Source: Pontibacter russatus (GTDB lineage Bacteria > Bacteroidota > Bacteroidia > Cytophagales > Hymenobacteraceae). From it: 64,000 nt of DNA. The translations under genes and the position numbers were made by a program. The stretch is taken from positions 4,853,001-4,917,000 of the forward strand of contig NZ_CP047984.1 in NCBI RefSeq assembly GCF_009931655.1, read 5' to 3'. The notes under the pieces were generated by a model. The model was not told the origin of the DNA. It searched no databases and worked only from the letters and a program-made list of their open reading frames with translations. Numbering within the stretch: position 1 is the first letter of the stretch; each line of letters begins with the position of its first letter. Positions 1 to 10,398 of the stretch are shown one piece after another.

Positions 1-196
1 TGTTGACCCTAACTTTATTAAGGGAGATATGTATGGCAAACTCTGGGAAGACTTGTTTTCACATACAAATTATGTTCCTGAGCCTATGTGTACAGACCAA
101 CAAGGCAGGGATTTATATTCTTGCCTGAAGGGGCGAATTAGAGTGTATACCAAATTCTTTGCTGATTTTTTAAAAGAAGTCGCCCCTTTAGAATAA
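1..196 (+). CDS. C-terminal end of an unknown protein (partial)
   Basis: An open frame runs in from the left edge and ends at a TAA at 194-196, giving the last 64 residues of a protein. The tail is mixed aromatic and charged (ending ADFLKEVAPLE) and shows no motif I recognise. The base composition is AT-rich, like the accessory genes to its right and unlike the chromosomal core. The 230 bases after it, up to the converging hsdR relic, hold nothing clear. The function cannot be told from this fragment. Confidence 0.5.
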   Translation, partial: VDPNFIKGDMYGKLWEDLFSHTNYVPEPMCTDQQGRDLYSCLKGRIRVYTKFFADFLKEVAPLE

Positions 197-429
197 TCGG
201 GTGTTTCTTTAGCTTACCTGTTCAGCCTATAACACGCACACATAATTCATGTTCATATATGGCACAGGTAGTCAGGGCCAAATGCGGACAATTTTCTTTT
301 TTTGTCACGGTCCTTGCTGAACATAAGGGTCCTTATTCGACTTCTTTTTTAGCTATTCTTGTCTTGCGCACATCATAAGGATTCCTCATTTCTGATACTC
401 TATCTTAGAAATTGGCTGATCGCATTTAA

Positions 430-2720
430 TCAAGCCACACTCATCTTGTACTCCTTGTACCGCGCCTCTGCCTGCTCCATCACCTCGTCCAAAATCTCCT
501 GCAGCTCGGCTTTTACTTTAAAGCGCAGCACCTTTTTCACGGCAAGTTGCAGCTGGGCTTTGGTGTCGTCTTTTTTGTACCAGTCGGGTTGGGAGGCGCT
601 TTTCTTTACCTCGGCCAGTATCTTTTTTACCAGCTCTTTTATGAGTTCGAAGTCCTGCAAGGCGTTGGGGTGTTTTGCCAGTATTTCATAAAAAGCTTCT
701 TCCTCTTCGGTAAGGCCCAGCTGGGTGCGGCGCTGGTCTTCCTCCTGCATTTCCCTTGCCACCTCGCGCATCTTCTCCATGGCAATCAGGCTGTCGAAAA
801 AGTGGTTGTGATAGTGGGCGATTATCTTTTCTACTTCCTCTTTGAGCTTGCGGTACTTCACCAGGTTTTTGCTGGAGCGTACTTTTATCTCGTCATTCAT
901 GATTTGGCGCAGGAGCTCCAACTTCAGTTCGTTGCCGGTCTTCTGTTCTTTGGCGGTTGCCAGGAAATCGTCGTTGATGATGGAGATGTCGAAGCGCTCG
1001 ATGCCCGCCATCTGGAACACGTCCACCACCTCCTCGCTTTCGATGCTGCGGTGGATGAGGTCCTTTATCTGGCCCTGTGATTTCTTGATGTTGGTGGTCG
1101 GGTATTTTACTTTGCGCACGGCTGCGCCTATGTGCTGGAAGAAGATTAAGTCCAGCGCGATGTTGTTGATGTTGTCGTGGCTCTTGACGATAGGAGCGAG
1201 GCTGCTGAGCTTCTTCTCGTTCAGCATAAAGGCTTTGCACTCCTCATCATCAGCCACGATGTAATTGGTGGCCTGGCTTACCAGCTTCATCTTGTCCGGT
1301 GCTGCCAGCGCGGGCCAGTTGCTGTACGAGAAGCCATCCGGCAGCTGCTCCTGCAGTAGCTCAATCACCTCCTGCGTCAGCGAGAAAGCCTCTTCCATAT
1401 CAAAAGCTACTTTGCCCTCGCCACCTGCCGAGGTATACTTCTTGGTGGCGTCGCGGAGCCTATCGCCGATGCCGATGTAGTCTACGATCAGGCCGCTGGG
1501 CTTGTCGCGGAAAACGGTGGCGACGCGGTTCACGGCCTGTATCAGGTTGTGGCCGCTCATTACCTTGTCTACATACAGCGTGTGCAGGGCGGGGTTGTCG
1601 AAGCCGGTGAGCCACATATCGCGCACGATCACGATTTTTAGCTTGTCGTCCGGGTTTTTGAAGCGGCTTTTCACTTCTTCCATCGCTTCCTTGGTACGCA
1701 CGTGCGGGTTCCACTCCGGCGGGTCTTTGGCGATGTTGGTGGTCATGATGACAGCTATTTCCGGGCAGCCTTCCAGTGAGGTCAGGGCATCGTAGAGCTT
1801 CACGCAGTTGCGGCGGCTCATGCACACCACCATGGCCTTTCCTTCCAGGCTGTTGGCGCGGTTGGTGTAGTGCTGCAGGATGTCTTTGGCGATGGCTTCC
1901 ACGCGCTCTTTGGAACCGGCGGCGTCTTCCATGGCGGCCCACAGTATCCGGTTACTGTCGCTCTCTTCCAGACCGCCGGTTATGGCCTCGGCTTCTTCCT
2001 CCAGCAGCGCATTGCCCAGGTGCAGCTTGGCCAGGCGCGGCTCGTAGTAAATCGGCACCACGGCTTTGTCTTCTGTGGCCTGGCGGATGTCGTAGGTATG
2101 GATGATGTCGCCGAAAACGGCGACGGTGTCGGCGTCTTTGCTGTCGACGGGGGTGCCGGTAAAGCCGATGAAGAAGGCTTGCGGCAGGGCGCGGCGCAGG
2201 TTATTAGCGAAGCCCTGCACCAGGCCGTACTGCGTGCGGTGGCACTCGTCGGCAATCAAAATCACGTTGTCGCGGGTGCTGAGGACGGGGGGCTCCAGCT
2301 CGCGGCCGTTGGCGTTGTCTTTCAGGTTGAACTTCTGCACGGTGCTGAACACCACGCCGCCGCCTTCGCCGCTGAGCAGGGCCCGCAGCTCGTCGGTGGT
2401 GTTGGCGATGCTCACGTCGCCCACCAGGTCTTTGGCGGCCACGAAATCGTCAAAGAGCTGGCGGTTCAGGTCGAAGCGGTCTACCTGCACCACAATGGTG
2501 GGGTTCTTCAGCTCGGACAGCTGGCGCAGGATGCCGGTGTAGATGGCCATGGTAATGCTTTTGCCGGAGCGGGTGGTGTGCCTTACCACGCCAATGCGGC
2601 CGTCGCCGTAGGGGCGCACGCTCTTCAGGGTTTCCTGCAGGGCTTACTGTATGCCGAAGAACTGGTGGTACTTCGCGCCTTTCTTAATGAGCTGGCCCTT
2701 GTCGAGCTCATGGAAGATTA
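430..2720 (-). pseudogene. hsdR: Type I restriction enzyme R subunit, helicase half (truncated, in-frame stop)
   Basis: This is the motor part of an HsdR subunit, the translocase and endonuclease of a type I restriction system. Homology starts at about 2720 (HELDKGQLIKKGAKYHQFFGIQ), meets an in-frame TAA at 2644-2646, and continues open from a GTG at 2619 for 729 codons. Visible motifs are a Walker A variant (HTTRSGKS, where the family usually has HTQGSGKS), the DEAD-like box ILIADECHRTQ, GFTGTP, and the late helicase motif DMWLTGFDNP. The N-terminal nuclease domain is missing, and a fragment of it lies at about 3695-3990 beyond an AT-rich insert. The GC-rich codon use resembles the host core. 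A truncated helicase could still be made from 2619, but restriction activity is very unlikely. Confidence 0.85.
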
Positions 2721-2806
2721 AATTGTTATTATTGAATTGAACTTAATAACTTAGAACCGAAAATTGCAAACACCGTTACTGCGGTTCTATTGAATAATAC
2801 AATTTC

Positions 2807-3637
2807 ATGATAAGAGAAGATAGACAAAAGCTTAAATATTTAGTCGATGCACTTGTAAAAAGTTTAGACTTGATTGGTACATCTTTCAACAAAACTGAAC
2901 CAGGTATAAGAAAACATACGATCTTAGATTTACTCTTTAGGATTAGATGTAATCTTACTGGGATTTCAGAATTATTAAAATTTTGGCCCGAGTCAAATGC
3001 CTTTCAACCGCCAATTTCAAACTTGTATAGGACCGTTGTTACAGATCTTATCACATTGCTTTATTTTTTAACTTTTTATGATGATAAAGAGTCATTCATT
3101 AATGAGCTTTTTGTTCTTAATAGAAAATACATTAAATCAATTGAAAGGTATATCAACAACCTTCACACAGAGATGCTTACCTCTACACCCGAAGAAATTG
3201 AAGCTGAGAAGCAGAAACAGAGAGGTCAGTTGTATGGTAACTCTGACGAACAATTATTTTACGAGGGGACATTTAAACTAAAAACTCCAAAAGACTTAAG
3301 AAAATCAAGCAATCCTGAGCTTTTTAGAAAAATAGAGAATATGAGTACTGACCTTGGAGATACACAAATGTTTGAACAGATAAGCCTCCATCCATTAACT
3401 CATTGGTATAGCCAAATTTTTAATTTATATAAGTATTTGTCTCAACACCAACATTATTCCACATCAGGCAGATATATAGCCACTTTTCCGCCCGAAATAG
3501 AATTAAAGCAGTGGTTGCTTTCAACCACACATTCGTGGGAAATTTTGATAAGGCTAGCAAGATTTTTTGAAGTTGAAAGTGCTATACAACAGCTTGAAAA
3601 TGTAGAAGATGTAATTACTGATTTTCGTAGTATATAG
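2807..3637 (+). CDS. Unknown AT-rich protein inserted within hsdR
   Basis: A 276-residue protein that I do not recognise. It looks all-helical and soluble, starts MIREDRQKLKYLVDALVKSL, and has a hydrophobic stretch (TDLITLLYFLTF) around residues 85-96 and a charged linker near residue 130. The codons are strongly AT-rich. It runs opposite to the flanking hsd fragments, and it occupies exactly the stretch where the HsdR nuclease domain should be. The position suggests cargo that arrived by replacing part of hsdR. A role in defence or as a toxin is possible from context only; no catalytic motif is evident. Confidence 0.6.
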   Translation: MIREDRQKLKYLVDALVKSLDLIGTSFNKTEPGIRKHTILDLLFRIRCNLTGISELLKFWPESNAFQPPISNLYRTVVTDLITLLYFLTFYDDKESFINELFVLNRKYIKSIERYINNLHTEMLTSTPEEIEAEKQKQRGQLYGNSDEQLFYEGTFKLKTPKDLRKSSNPELFRKIENMSTDLGDTQMFEQISLHPLTHWYSQIFNLYKYLSQHQHYSTSGRYIATFPPEIELKQWLLSTTHSWEILIRLARFFEVESAIQQLENVEDVITDFRSI

Positions 3638-3694
3638 GTAACGCTGTTTTTTCTGCTAAAAAAATAATAACATTTGGACTATTTAACTAACCTA

Positions 3695-3990
3695 ATTCTT
3701 TCTGGTGCACATCTTCATAGGCGATGGGGTAGAAGTGGTTCCGGTGTCGTCTTTCCAGGTTTTGCTTATGCCTTTGCTAAGCTTGAGGTGAAAGGCGTGG
3801 TTGCTCTGGTGTACGTCACTGCCTTTGTTGAAGAGGAACTCCTGCTTTAGTTCGGCCACCAACTCTTGCGGTACCTAGCAATTAGCGGAGCTAGAAAGGC
3901 TCAAACACCTCATCATGTAAGACTTTGCTCAAGTCGCGTTTCAGCACGGAGCCGGGTTTATAAGTATAGGGCTCTAACTCGCATAGTTGT
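3695..3990 (-). pseudogene. hsdR: Relic of the HsdR N-terminus
   Basis: Reading the minus strand from about 3990 gives fragments such as YKPGSVLKRDLSKVL, then in a shifted frame ELVAELKQEFLFNKGSDVH and SNHAFHLKLSKGISKTW, then in a third frame FYPIAYEDVHQKE. These match, in order, the usual start of type I R subunits: a leading helix, an N-x-x-x-H-x-x-L-x-x-G segment, then the strand before the nuclease core. Stops and at least two frameshifts break the reading. The homology ends at about 3695 in AT-rich DNA, and the remainder of hsdR resumes at about 2720, so around 120-170 codons including the nuclease core are gone. Confidence 0.6.
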
Positions 3991-4043
3991 AATAAAGGTT
4001 TATTTGTAACCTTCAAAAAATATAATCCAGCTATTCACTGTAG

Positions 4044-7000
4044 TTACTCAAGATTTAAGTGTTTTTCAATTACTTTACCTGCAAGAAAAAGGTAAATTAC
4101 AGAAGCACTTTGTACTAAAGATTCTAATCTTGGAATCCAATCCTCTAGTGATTCAAAATCTAATGAAAATTGTTTTACATTATTAGCATTCATTTCATCA
4201 TAGGGGAAAAAATTCTTAAAACTGCTTAGCATTAATCCAATGAGTTCAGTTTTCTCATTATCATTTTCGAACAAAAACTCTCCTTCACTACATTTGCCAG
4301 CGTAAGTACCATACAAGTTAATGGCAATCTGTAATTTTTTATTTGCTACTAAACTTATTTTTTTAACATGATTTCGAAGAACCTCATGGCCGAGCTGGTT
4401 TAACTCTTTTTCCTCAATAACTTTCAGTTGGACAAGATGATATACTAATTGATAAACAAAACTAATGCATTCTGTCATTTCAGAAAGCTCATTTAGGCTG
4501 TCAATGTTCTTGCTCCAACTCCTTACCTGATATTTTTCTATAACTTCATCATCAATGTCATGTGGTAAAAGATTGAACTGCTTAAGTTCTTCAAACGTCT
4601 TTTCGGCTAAATTGTATGATTTAAATTCGTGCCATTTTGTAGATAAAGATTTACCCTTGATGAGGGGCACAACATAAAATGAAGGATAATAAGTATCTAT
4701 CAAAAGGCGTTTTAGAGAAGCATATTCTGGTTTATTAATAACTGCATATACTGTATCATATACTTCTTTTAGAATGCTAAGGCTTTCTATAGGAGTATTT
4801 GTATCTGCAATTATTATACATCTGTTGCTATTTTCTGAAAACTCCACTGTAAAGCTAGCATTAGTACTTCTGCCAAGTTTCTTGAATTCAGAAGAAAACC
4901 TTTTCTTGAAAGATATATGGATTTCTGCGATGTGGTTTAAAGCAATCTTTTCAACATTGCCTTTTAAAAAATTACTAGTATAGATATACTGTTTCCATAG
5001 GAAGCATAAAGCAGAAATTAGCTGGTGCTCGTTCCTTTCTAGCTGATGAACTAAGCTTTTATCAACGAATTTGGAGAAATGTTTTCTGAAACTTACCTGG
5101 TACTTTTCTAAAATTTCAAATGATTTAAATAGATTTCCCACCAATGATACTCTTGCATAATCAGGGATATCATTTACATCCTCTTTTAACTCTTCCTTTA
5201 AACTTCTATATAATACTGTTCTACTTTGAATTATAAAATTTTCTGTTGACCGTGAAAACTCTGTATGTAATTTTATAAAATCATCATATTTTCTTACAGC
5301 GAGTGTCTGCCTATTGTCACTATTCCTTTTAAGTTCTTCGCCATTACCTTGAACACTGGCTAAAGATGACTTTGTGTACTTGCTGCCACCGTCACCATAG
5401 TCACCAAATTCATCAATGACCACTTTTGGCATAGAAGGACTAGTATTCTTCTTTATTTCGACTTCATGATGAACTTCAAAATCTTGTATGAATTTAACTA
5501 ATGTTTGGTAGTTCTTTTGATTGTGGAAACTAACTAAAGAGTTTTTAAGCTTTTCAAGAATCTTGATATAAGTTTTACGCTGATTAATTATTTCTTCAAC
5601 ATATAATTTCCATGAGTTTGGCCTTTTTTGGAAATTGAAGAGGTTAATATAAGTTGAGTTAATTTTGACCAATGGCTTTAAAGGAACACTACTCTTCGAT
5701 ATTTTCTTGACAGAGGAATCATGTTGGTCAGGTAAAAATGAAGAACTCTGTCCGTAACCTTTTGTGCAAAAGTATTCATTTTCAGGAAAGGCAAGCCGCA
5801 GAATATCTATTATTTGAATTGATTTGGCATGTAAAAGATCGCTTTCTTCTGTGTCTGTTTTCTCATCTAAAATATCGAAAATGTATTCTACTGATACTCT
5901 ATTATCTGCTTCATCTAAGGAAACAATATTGAATTGAGAGTATAGTCTTGCTAGGAATATTTGTTCAACTTCATTAGCATAATTTTTTGTGTCTATACTA
6001 AATCGCTTTAATGAATATAGTAAAGACGCTAAAACTGGTATCGGAAAGTTCATAAAGGCTAATTGAAGTTTGGGAACTTCAATATTGAATTTTATATTTT
6101 TGATATTTAGATAATCTAACCAAAATAAGAAATACCCAAACGACTGCCACTCAACTTCAATATTTGGTGTGGGCTCAATTTTATGAACAGTGTTAATCCA
6201 TTTTTTGCAGTATGCTAAAACTTCTCCTTTTTCAGTGAATTTTTGATTTATCGATTTTGCGTACTGCCGCTGTTCCTCAGTGAAAAAGATAGAGTTTTCC
6301 ATTAAGCTTTCACCATTCATAGCATTGACAAAATCAAAGTTTGCTACTACAATCCAAGCTGAGCCGTAGTTTGAATAAATCTCGTTTAGAAGAAGCTCAT
6401 TTTTAGATATATAATCATCAATACCTTTCCATAAGAGGCTTTGAAATATTTGAAAATAAGCTTGCCAAGATTTGGGAGTAAAAGTTGTTAGCTTTTTAAC
6501 CAATAAATTTGGATCAACTAGTGCTTTTTTGAAAGCATTACGAAGAAAATTAAATATGGTACTATCTTCAATGACAGGAACGGCTCTAATAGCATATTCA
6601 GAAGAAGTATGAAGTTCATCGTTAAATAGTAAAGATACAATAATCATAGATCTTACTGGATGTAAGCCTGTAATTGTAGTGTTATCAATGGAAACTTTGA
6701 CTAAGTACTCTTTTTGTAATAAATTTATAATATAACTAATCTCATCGTCTTGGAGTAAAGAGGAAATTTCTTTCAGTTTTATACTTGCTCCATAAGCATC
6801 TGCTAAAGTGACATATCTTAAAAGCTTAATCTTCTGTTTCTCTATTAAACTATCGTAAGATTTTTCTCTAATTATTTCTATTTGTGATTTAAGCTTCTTT
6901 GTTATGCTTTCACCCTGTGTTATTAGATACACGAATTCTAGTAGCGGCCCTTTTCCACCAAAGCTATACCACGCATCTTCAAAGTCTACAAAACGAAGAT

Positions 7001-8207
7001 CTGAATTGAAATTGCTAAGTGAATTATAGATTAATTTAGCTTCTTCTATCTCTAATTTCAGCTCTATTTCTGAGAACTGAAATTTATCTCCTACATTTAT
7101 TGTGTTCCAATCCTCTTCACGTAAAGTAACTAGAAAATTAAAGTTCTTTTTTGAAGCTAATTCTTCTATAACGCTTATCCATAAGTTGTTTCCAGGTTTT
7201 ACATCTAAATAAATAGTTAATGGGAAACCTATCCCTTTTGAAATTCCTTCAAGAGCATCAACTAATTTATACAATGTAATAGAATCTGCTGGAGGAAATA
7301 ATTCAAAAACAGTAGAATTATTAGCGAAAACCCTAAGATATCGGTATGCTAATGTGCTTTTGCCTTGGCCAGAAGCGCCATGAACAAAAACTATATTTGA
7401 TTCTTCAAATTTGCTGTGTAGTAATCTTAATTTATCCTTTCTAAGGACATCAACATTTGCTATGATATGTTTGTAGGTAGCAGAAACCCCTTTATAAAAA
7501 TCTGATCTAAGTAAGCTTACATCTTCCGCTTCAAGATCTGGAAGCAATGGCCGAATCAAAGAGCCATAAAATTCGCTAAAGTTTAATCTTTCTGATAAAA
7601 ATTTACTGATTTTAAGCAAATGATCCTTAAGTACACTACAGTTTATTTCGAGTTGTTTCTCCGCCGAGTTATAAATCCAGTAAATTAGTAATTCTAAGGT
7701 TGTCTTTATATCAGAAAATATTTCAAGCTTTTCGATTGAATCTATAATGTTCTGTAGTAATAAATCCTCACCTACTACTTGAAAAATGAAATTTTCACGT
7801 AAAATATTGATCTCTGTATCAGATAGCTTTAGTCGTTTTAACTTGGTGACGAAGCCTTGCGAGAACGTGCTCTTACTTAGTTCTTTTATATCCTCATTCA
7901 CTACTCCAAAAGAAACCAAATGGATTTTAGGGCTGTTTCCTAGTGCATGTGCTTCTAAAGCTCTTTTTAAAAATGAAGTACCTTTCGAAGAGAGAACATT
8001 AGATAAAGTTAGCTTTTCGCTGAGAGCCTTAATTTGGATAATCTCGATTAAGTTGTTTTCCAGATCATAAATATCTAAATCCTCAAATTTGCCTTCAGGT
8101 GCAAACTTGGCTTCATTACTATTATGATTTAGTATTCTGAAGAGTGAATAGAGAAACTGAAGCCTATATCCCTTTAAAGCACTGAGAGCTCCTATGTTGT
8201 TGTTCAT
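4044..8207 (-). CDS. Large nuclease-NTPase protein, candidate STAND-type antiphage effector
   Basis: A 1387-residue AT-rich protein. Residues 6-70 resemble the dsDNA-nuclease (DUF4297/Cap4-like) fold: GYRLQ at 13-17, acidic residues at 42-45, and EIIQIK at 55-60, the E-x-Q-x-K form of a PD-(D/E)XK site. A P-loop follows at 277-284 (GASGQGKS), with a Walker B-like TIYLD ending at 335 and a sensor-like LVTLR ending at 363. About 1000 mostly helical residues follow, with no repeat I can name. This order (nuclease, signalling NTPase, long sensor) is that of Avs/STAND defence proteins. The gene replaces hsdS and the end of hsdM in a ruined restriction locus, which supports a defence role. Function and trigger are inferred, not shown. 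Confidence 0.7.
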   Translation of the reverse strand: MNNNIGALSALKGYRLQFLYSLFRILNHNSNEAKFAPEGKFEDLDIYDLENNLIEIIQIKALSEKLTLSNVLSSKGTSFLKRALEAHALGNSPKIHLVSFGVVNEDIKELSKSTFSQGFVTKLKRLKLSDTEINILRENFIFQVVGEDLLLQNIIDSIEKLEIFSDIKTTLELLIYWIYNSAEKQLEINCSVLKDHLLKISKFLSERLNFSEFYGSLIRPLLPDLEAEDVSLLRSDFYKGVSATYKHIIANVDVLRKDKLRLLHSKFEESNIVFVHGASGQGKSTLAYRYLRVFANNSTVFELFPPADSITLYKLVDALEGISKGIGFPLTIYLDVKPGNNLWISVIEELASKKNFNFLVTLREEDWNTINVGDKFQFSEIELKLEIEEAKLIYNSLSNFNSDLRFVDFEDAWYSFGGKGPLLEFVYLITQGESITKKLKSQIEIIREKSYDSLIEKQKIKLLRYVTLADAYGASIKLKEISSLLQDDEISYIINLLQKEYLVKVSIDNTTITGLHPVRSMIIVSLLFNDELHTSSEYAIRAVPVIEDSTIFNFLRNAFKKALVDPNLLVKKLTTFTPKSWQAYFQIFQSLLWKGIDDYISKNELLLNEIYSNYGSAWIVVANFDFVNAMNGESLMENSIFFTEEQRQYAKSINQKFTEKGEVLAYCKKWINTVHKIEPTPNIEVEWQSFGYFLFWLDYLNIKNIKFNIEVPKLQLAFMNFPIPVLASLLYSLKRFSIDTKNYANEVEQIFLARLYSQFNIVSLDEADNRVSVEYIFDILDEKTDTEESDLLHAKSIQIIDILRLAFPENEYFCTKGYGQSSSFLPDQHDSSVKKISKSSVPLKPLVKINSTYINLFNFQKRPNSWKLYVEEIINQRKTYIKILEKLKNSLVSFHNQKNYQTLVKFIQDFEVHHEVEIKKNTSPSMPKVVIDEFGDYGDGGSKYTKSSLASVQGNGEELKRNSDNRQTLAVRKYDDFIKLHTEFSRSTENFIIQSRTVLYRSLKEELKEDVNDIPDYARVSLVGNLFKSFEILEKYQVSFRKHFSKFVDKSLVHQLERNEHQLISALCFLWKQYIYTSNFLKGNVEKIALNHIAEIHISFKKRFSSEFKKLGRSTNASFTVEFSENSNRCIIIADTNTPIESLSILKEVYDTVYAVINKPEYASLKRLLIDTYYPSFYVVPLIKGKSLSTKWHEFKSYNLAEKTFEELKQFNLLPHDIDDEVIEKYQVRSWSKNIDSLNELSEMTECISFVYQLVYHLVQLKVIEEKELNQLGHEVLRNHVKKISLVANKKLQIAINLYGTYAGKCSEGEFLFENDNEKTELIGLMLSSFKNFFPYDEMNANNVKQFSLDFESLEDWIPRLESLVQSASVIYLFLAGKVIEKHLNLE

Positions 8208-8393
8208 ATCATAATATACTTTTTCACTCTAATAAAGAATTTGGTGAATTTCAATTTTTTATCAAAGTGATGACAGATTTGCTGATATAATTGTCAAAGT
8301 GAAATTTCTGCCCATTGGTATCAAAGACAAATATCAAAGAATAAAGAGTGTATTAGAGTTGAGCTTCAGATCAGGGAAGTAGTTCTCCAAAAG

Positions 8394-9263
8394 TTAGTTC
8401 ACCAACTTCACTTCGAAGGAGAGGTTGCGCAGCAGCAGGTTCATTTTGCAGAGGCGCAGCGTGCCTTCGTAGCGCTCCTGCCCGTAAATGGAGATGTCAT
8501 TTTTGTCCGCGCCGTGCGCCTGCAGAAACTTAAGGCTCTGCACAAACATACCGCCCGAGCCGCAGGCCAGGTCCATGATGCGGCCTTTGAGCGGCTCCAG
8601 CATCTCCACGAGCAAACGCACCACTGAGCCCGGCGTAAAGAACTGCCCCGCACCGGAGCCTTCGGCCATGGCAAACTTGCCGATGTAGTACTCATACACG
8701 CGGCCATATATGTCGGATTCCGGGTTGTTTATCTCGGAGAACTTCTCTTTGGAGAACAGGTTGATGAGCCCCGCCACCTGCGTGGGGGAGAGCTGGCTTT
8801 TCACGAAAATAGGCTCCAGCACGCCTTTATAGTCGGGGTTGCGCTTGGCCAGCAGCTCGTCGAGCAGCACAAAGGCCTGGTCCACCTTCACTTTGATGTC
8901 GTCCTGCTCAGCGTTCTCGCGCAGGTATTCCCAGGTGGCTTCGCGCGGCAGGCGATACACGTTCTTTACCTGGTACTCCAGCTCGTCTTCCAGCACCAGG
9001 GCCAGTTGCTGTTGCTGTTCTTCCGGGGAGAGAGACGCAAAATATTGCGTCTCTACGGGGTCATCTAAAAAGGATTGCTGCAGTTCCTGCTTACGCAGTT
9101 CGTAGCGCTCGGAGAGGTGCTTCACAAACAGCAGCGAGAGCACGTAGTCTTTGTACTGGTTCTCGGCTACCGCGCCGCGCAGTTCGTTGGCGGCGTTCCA
9201 GAGTTCGTTTTCAAAATCGATGTCCGCCCTGGGTTTGGCGGCAGGGGTAGTGTTTTTAGCCAT
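8394..9263 (-). pseudogene. hsdM: Type I restriction system methyltransferase subunit, C-terminally truncated
   Basis: This is the first 289 or so residues of an HsdM N6-adenine methyltransferase. The ATG at 9263 (MAKNTTPAAKP) is preferred over one 27 codons upstream, because the family starts with the helical HsdM N-domain. The SAM-binding motif LACGSGGMFVQS and the following ISIYGQE strand are present. The protein stops after NLLLRNLSFEVKLVN, just before the catalytic NPPF motif, so roughly 200 residues are missing and methylation should be impossible. The truncation borders the AT-rich DNA carrying the nuclease-NTPase gene. No specificity subunit gene remains. Confidence 0.85.
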
Positions 9264-9421
9264 GTATGTACTTGGTGTTTGTACGTAGGAGTAAGGTAAT
9301 GAAATTACAGCTAAGAGTAGAGGAGATGATATAGAAATATTCAAATATGCTATAAAAAGAAAGCCTCACAGAATTATGCTTCTTTAAGGCCTTTATTGCT
9401 TTGATGTTTTCTGAACCAAGG

Positions 9422-10273
9422 CTATAGATAATCTGCAATGTCTTCGCCTGTTTCTACGGTTGAGTCTATATCACAGATTGATGCTTTACAATTGATATCA
9501 GTTAGCATTTGTTTGGTCTTCAATGCACCAGCTCTTCCTCGTTGGTGCATATCAGGGATTATATATACTTGTTTGTGCTTTAGTGCTTTTGCTTGGTCTC
9601 TGGTGAGCTTATTCGCACCGCCAGTGGCTAGCCAAACATATTGCGGAAACATAGCATAGCAAACAACTGCGGTCTTCTCGCTTTCAACTAAGAAAATTGG
9701 AACATCCGCTTTATAAAGGTGTAGTTGAAACTCACCATATATGCAGTATAGATACCCTTCGGCATTTTTTAAGTGCATTGGAGAGCATTGGCCTTTATAG
9801 CTATCTTCCTTCATTTGCACACGATGGCCATCTGGATTATAGAACATCCTCTTTAATTTCCTGTAATTGTCAGAACTGTCTTTATACCAGAACAGGGTAC
9901 CACCTTGCCGACAGGTTCCAATGGAGAAGTAGCTTAAAAGCTCTTTAGCTTGATCTGGGAATTTAGCCTTCAGCCATAAAGCAAAGTTGTTATGGTTATA
10001 TCCCTTCAACGTACATGCGACTTTTATAGGATCTACAAATTTTAGCTCTGGCTGAGGCTTAATCTGGATTTTAGTCCATTCTGCTTCACCAAAGTCGTTA
10101 GTGTTTTTGTCCGGGTGAAAGGTAATGCCACAGCTGAAGCAATAGCCTTTTTTGTCGTGAACTTGCCCATTGATCAGGAAAGGAGCGAATTTGCCGTCGT
10201 GGTTGCCGCGACCGCACGGGCACAGCGGTGCCAGCCTGTAGCGAAGTACAGGTTTAACAAACTCAAATTTCAT
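9422..10273 (-). CDS. DUF6371/toprim primase-like protein of mobile elements
   Basis: A 283-residue protein counted from the ATG at 10273; an upstream ATG at 10372 would add 33 unlikely residues. The N-terminus has a CPCGRG...CFSCG zinc ribbon as in DNA primases. The C-terminal half has toprim-like features: VPIFLVESEKTAV with the conserved E, a TGGA segment, and VYIIPDMHQRGRAG with the acidic strand. Such proteins occur in integrated elements of Bacteroidota next to an SF3-type helicase, as here, and probably prime replication of the excised element. It is the last gene of the minus-strand element operon. Confidence 0.7.
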   Translation of the reverse strand: MKFEFVKPVLRYRLAPLCPCGRGNHDGKFAPFLINGQVHDKKGYCFSCGITFHPDKNTNDFGEAEWTKIQIKPQPELKFVDPIKVACTLKGYNHNNFALWLKAKFPDQAKELLSYFSIGTCRQGGTLFWYKDSSDNYRKLKRMFYNPDGHRVQMKEDSYKGQCSPMHLKNAEGYLYCIYGEFQLHLYKADVPIFLVESEKTAVVCYAMFPQYVWLATGGANKLTRDQAKALKHKQVYIIPDMHQRGRAGALKTKQMLTDINCKASICDIDSTVETGEDIADYL

Positions 10274-10398
10274 ATAATGTATATTAGTGTAGGGGGACTT
10301 TAATTTAATTTTCCCCGTCACTTCGTCACTACTTATAAGTGTAGATGGGCCGGTCCAGTGACCAAGTGACAAGAAATCTGTGTTAATGTTATGGGGTG

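Noticed and set aside
1870..2721. 283-residue plus-strand frame opposite hsdR
   Set aside because: It is antisense to a recognisable helicase and has the biased Gly/Ala/Val composition of a shadow frame.
1..9400. Second attachment site of the island
   Set aside because: I looked by eye for the mnmE end (GATGCAAAA with CTTCCC) and found none, so no left boundary is claimed.
9264..9438. 60-residue minus-strand frame at 9256-9438 and the N-terminal extension of HsdM
   Set aside because: It overlaps the HsdM start and is AT-rich without family features. The ATG at 9263 fits HsdM.
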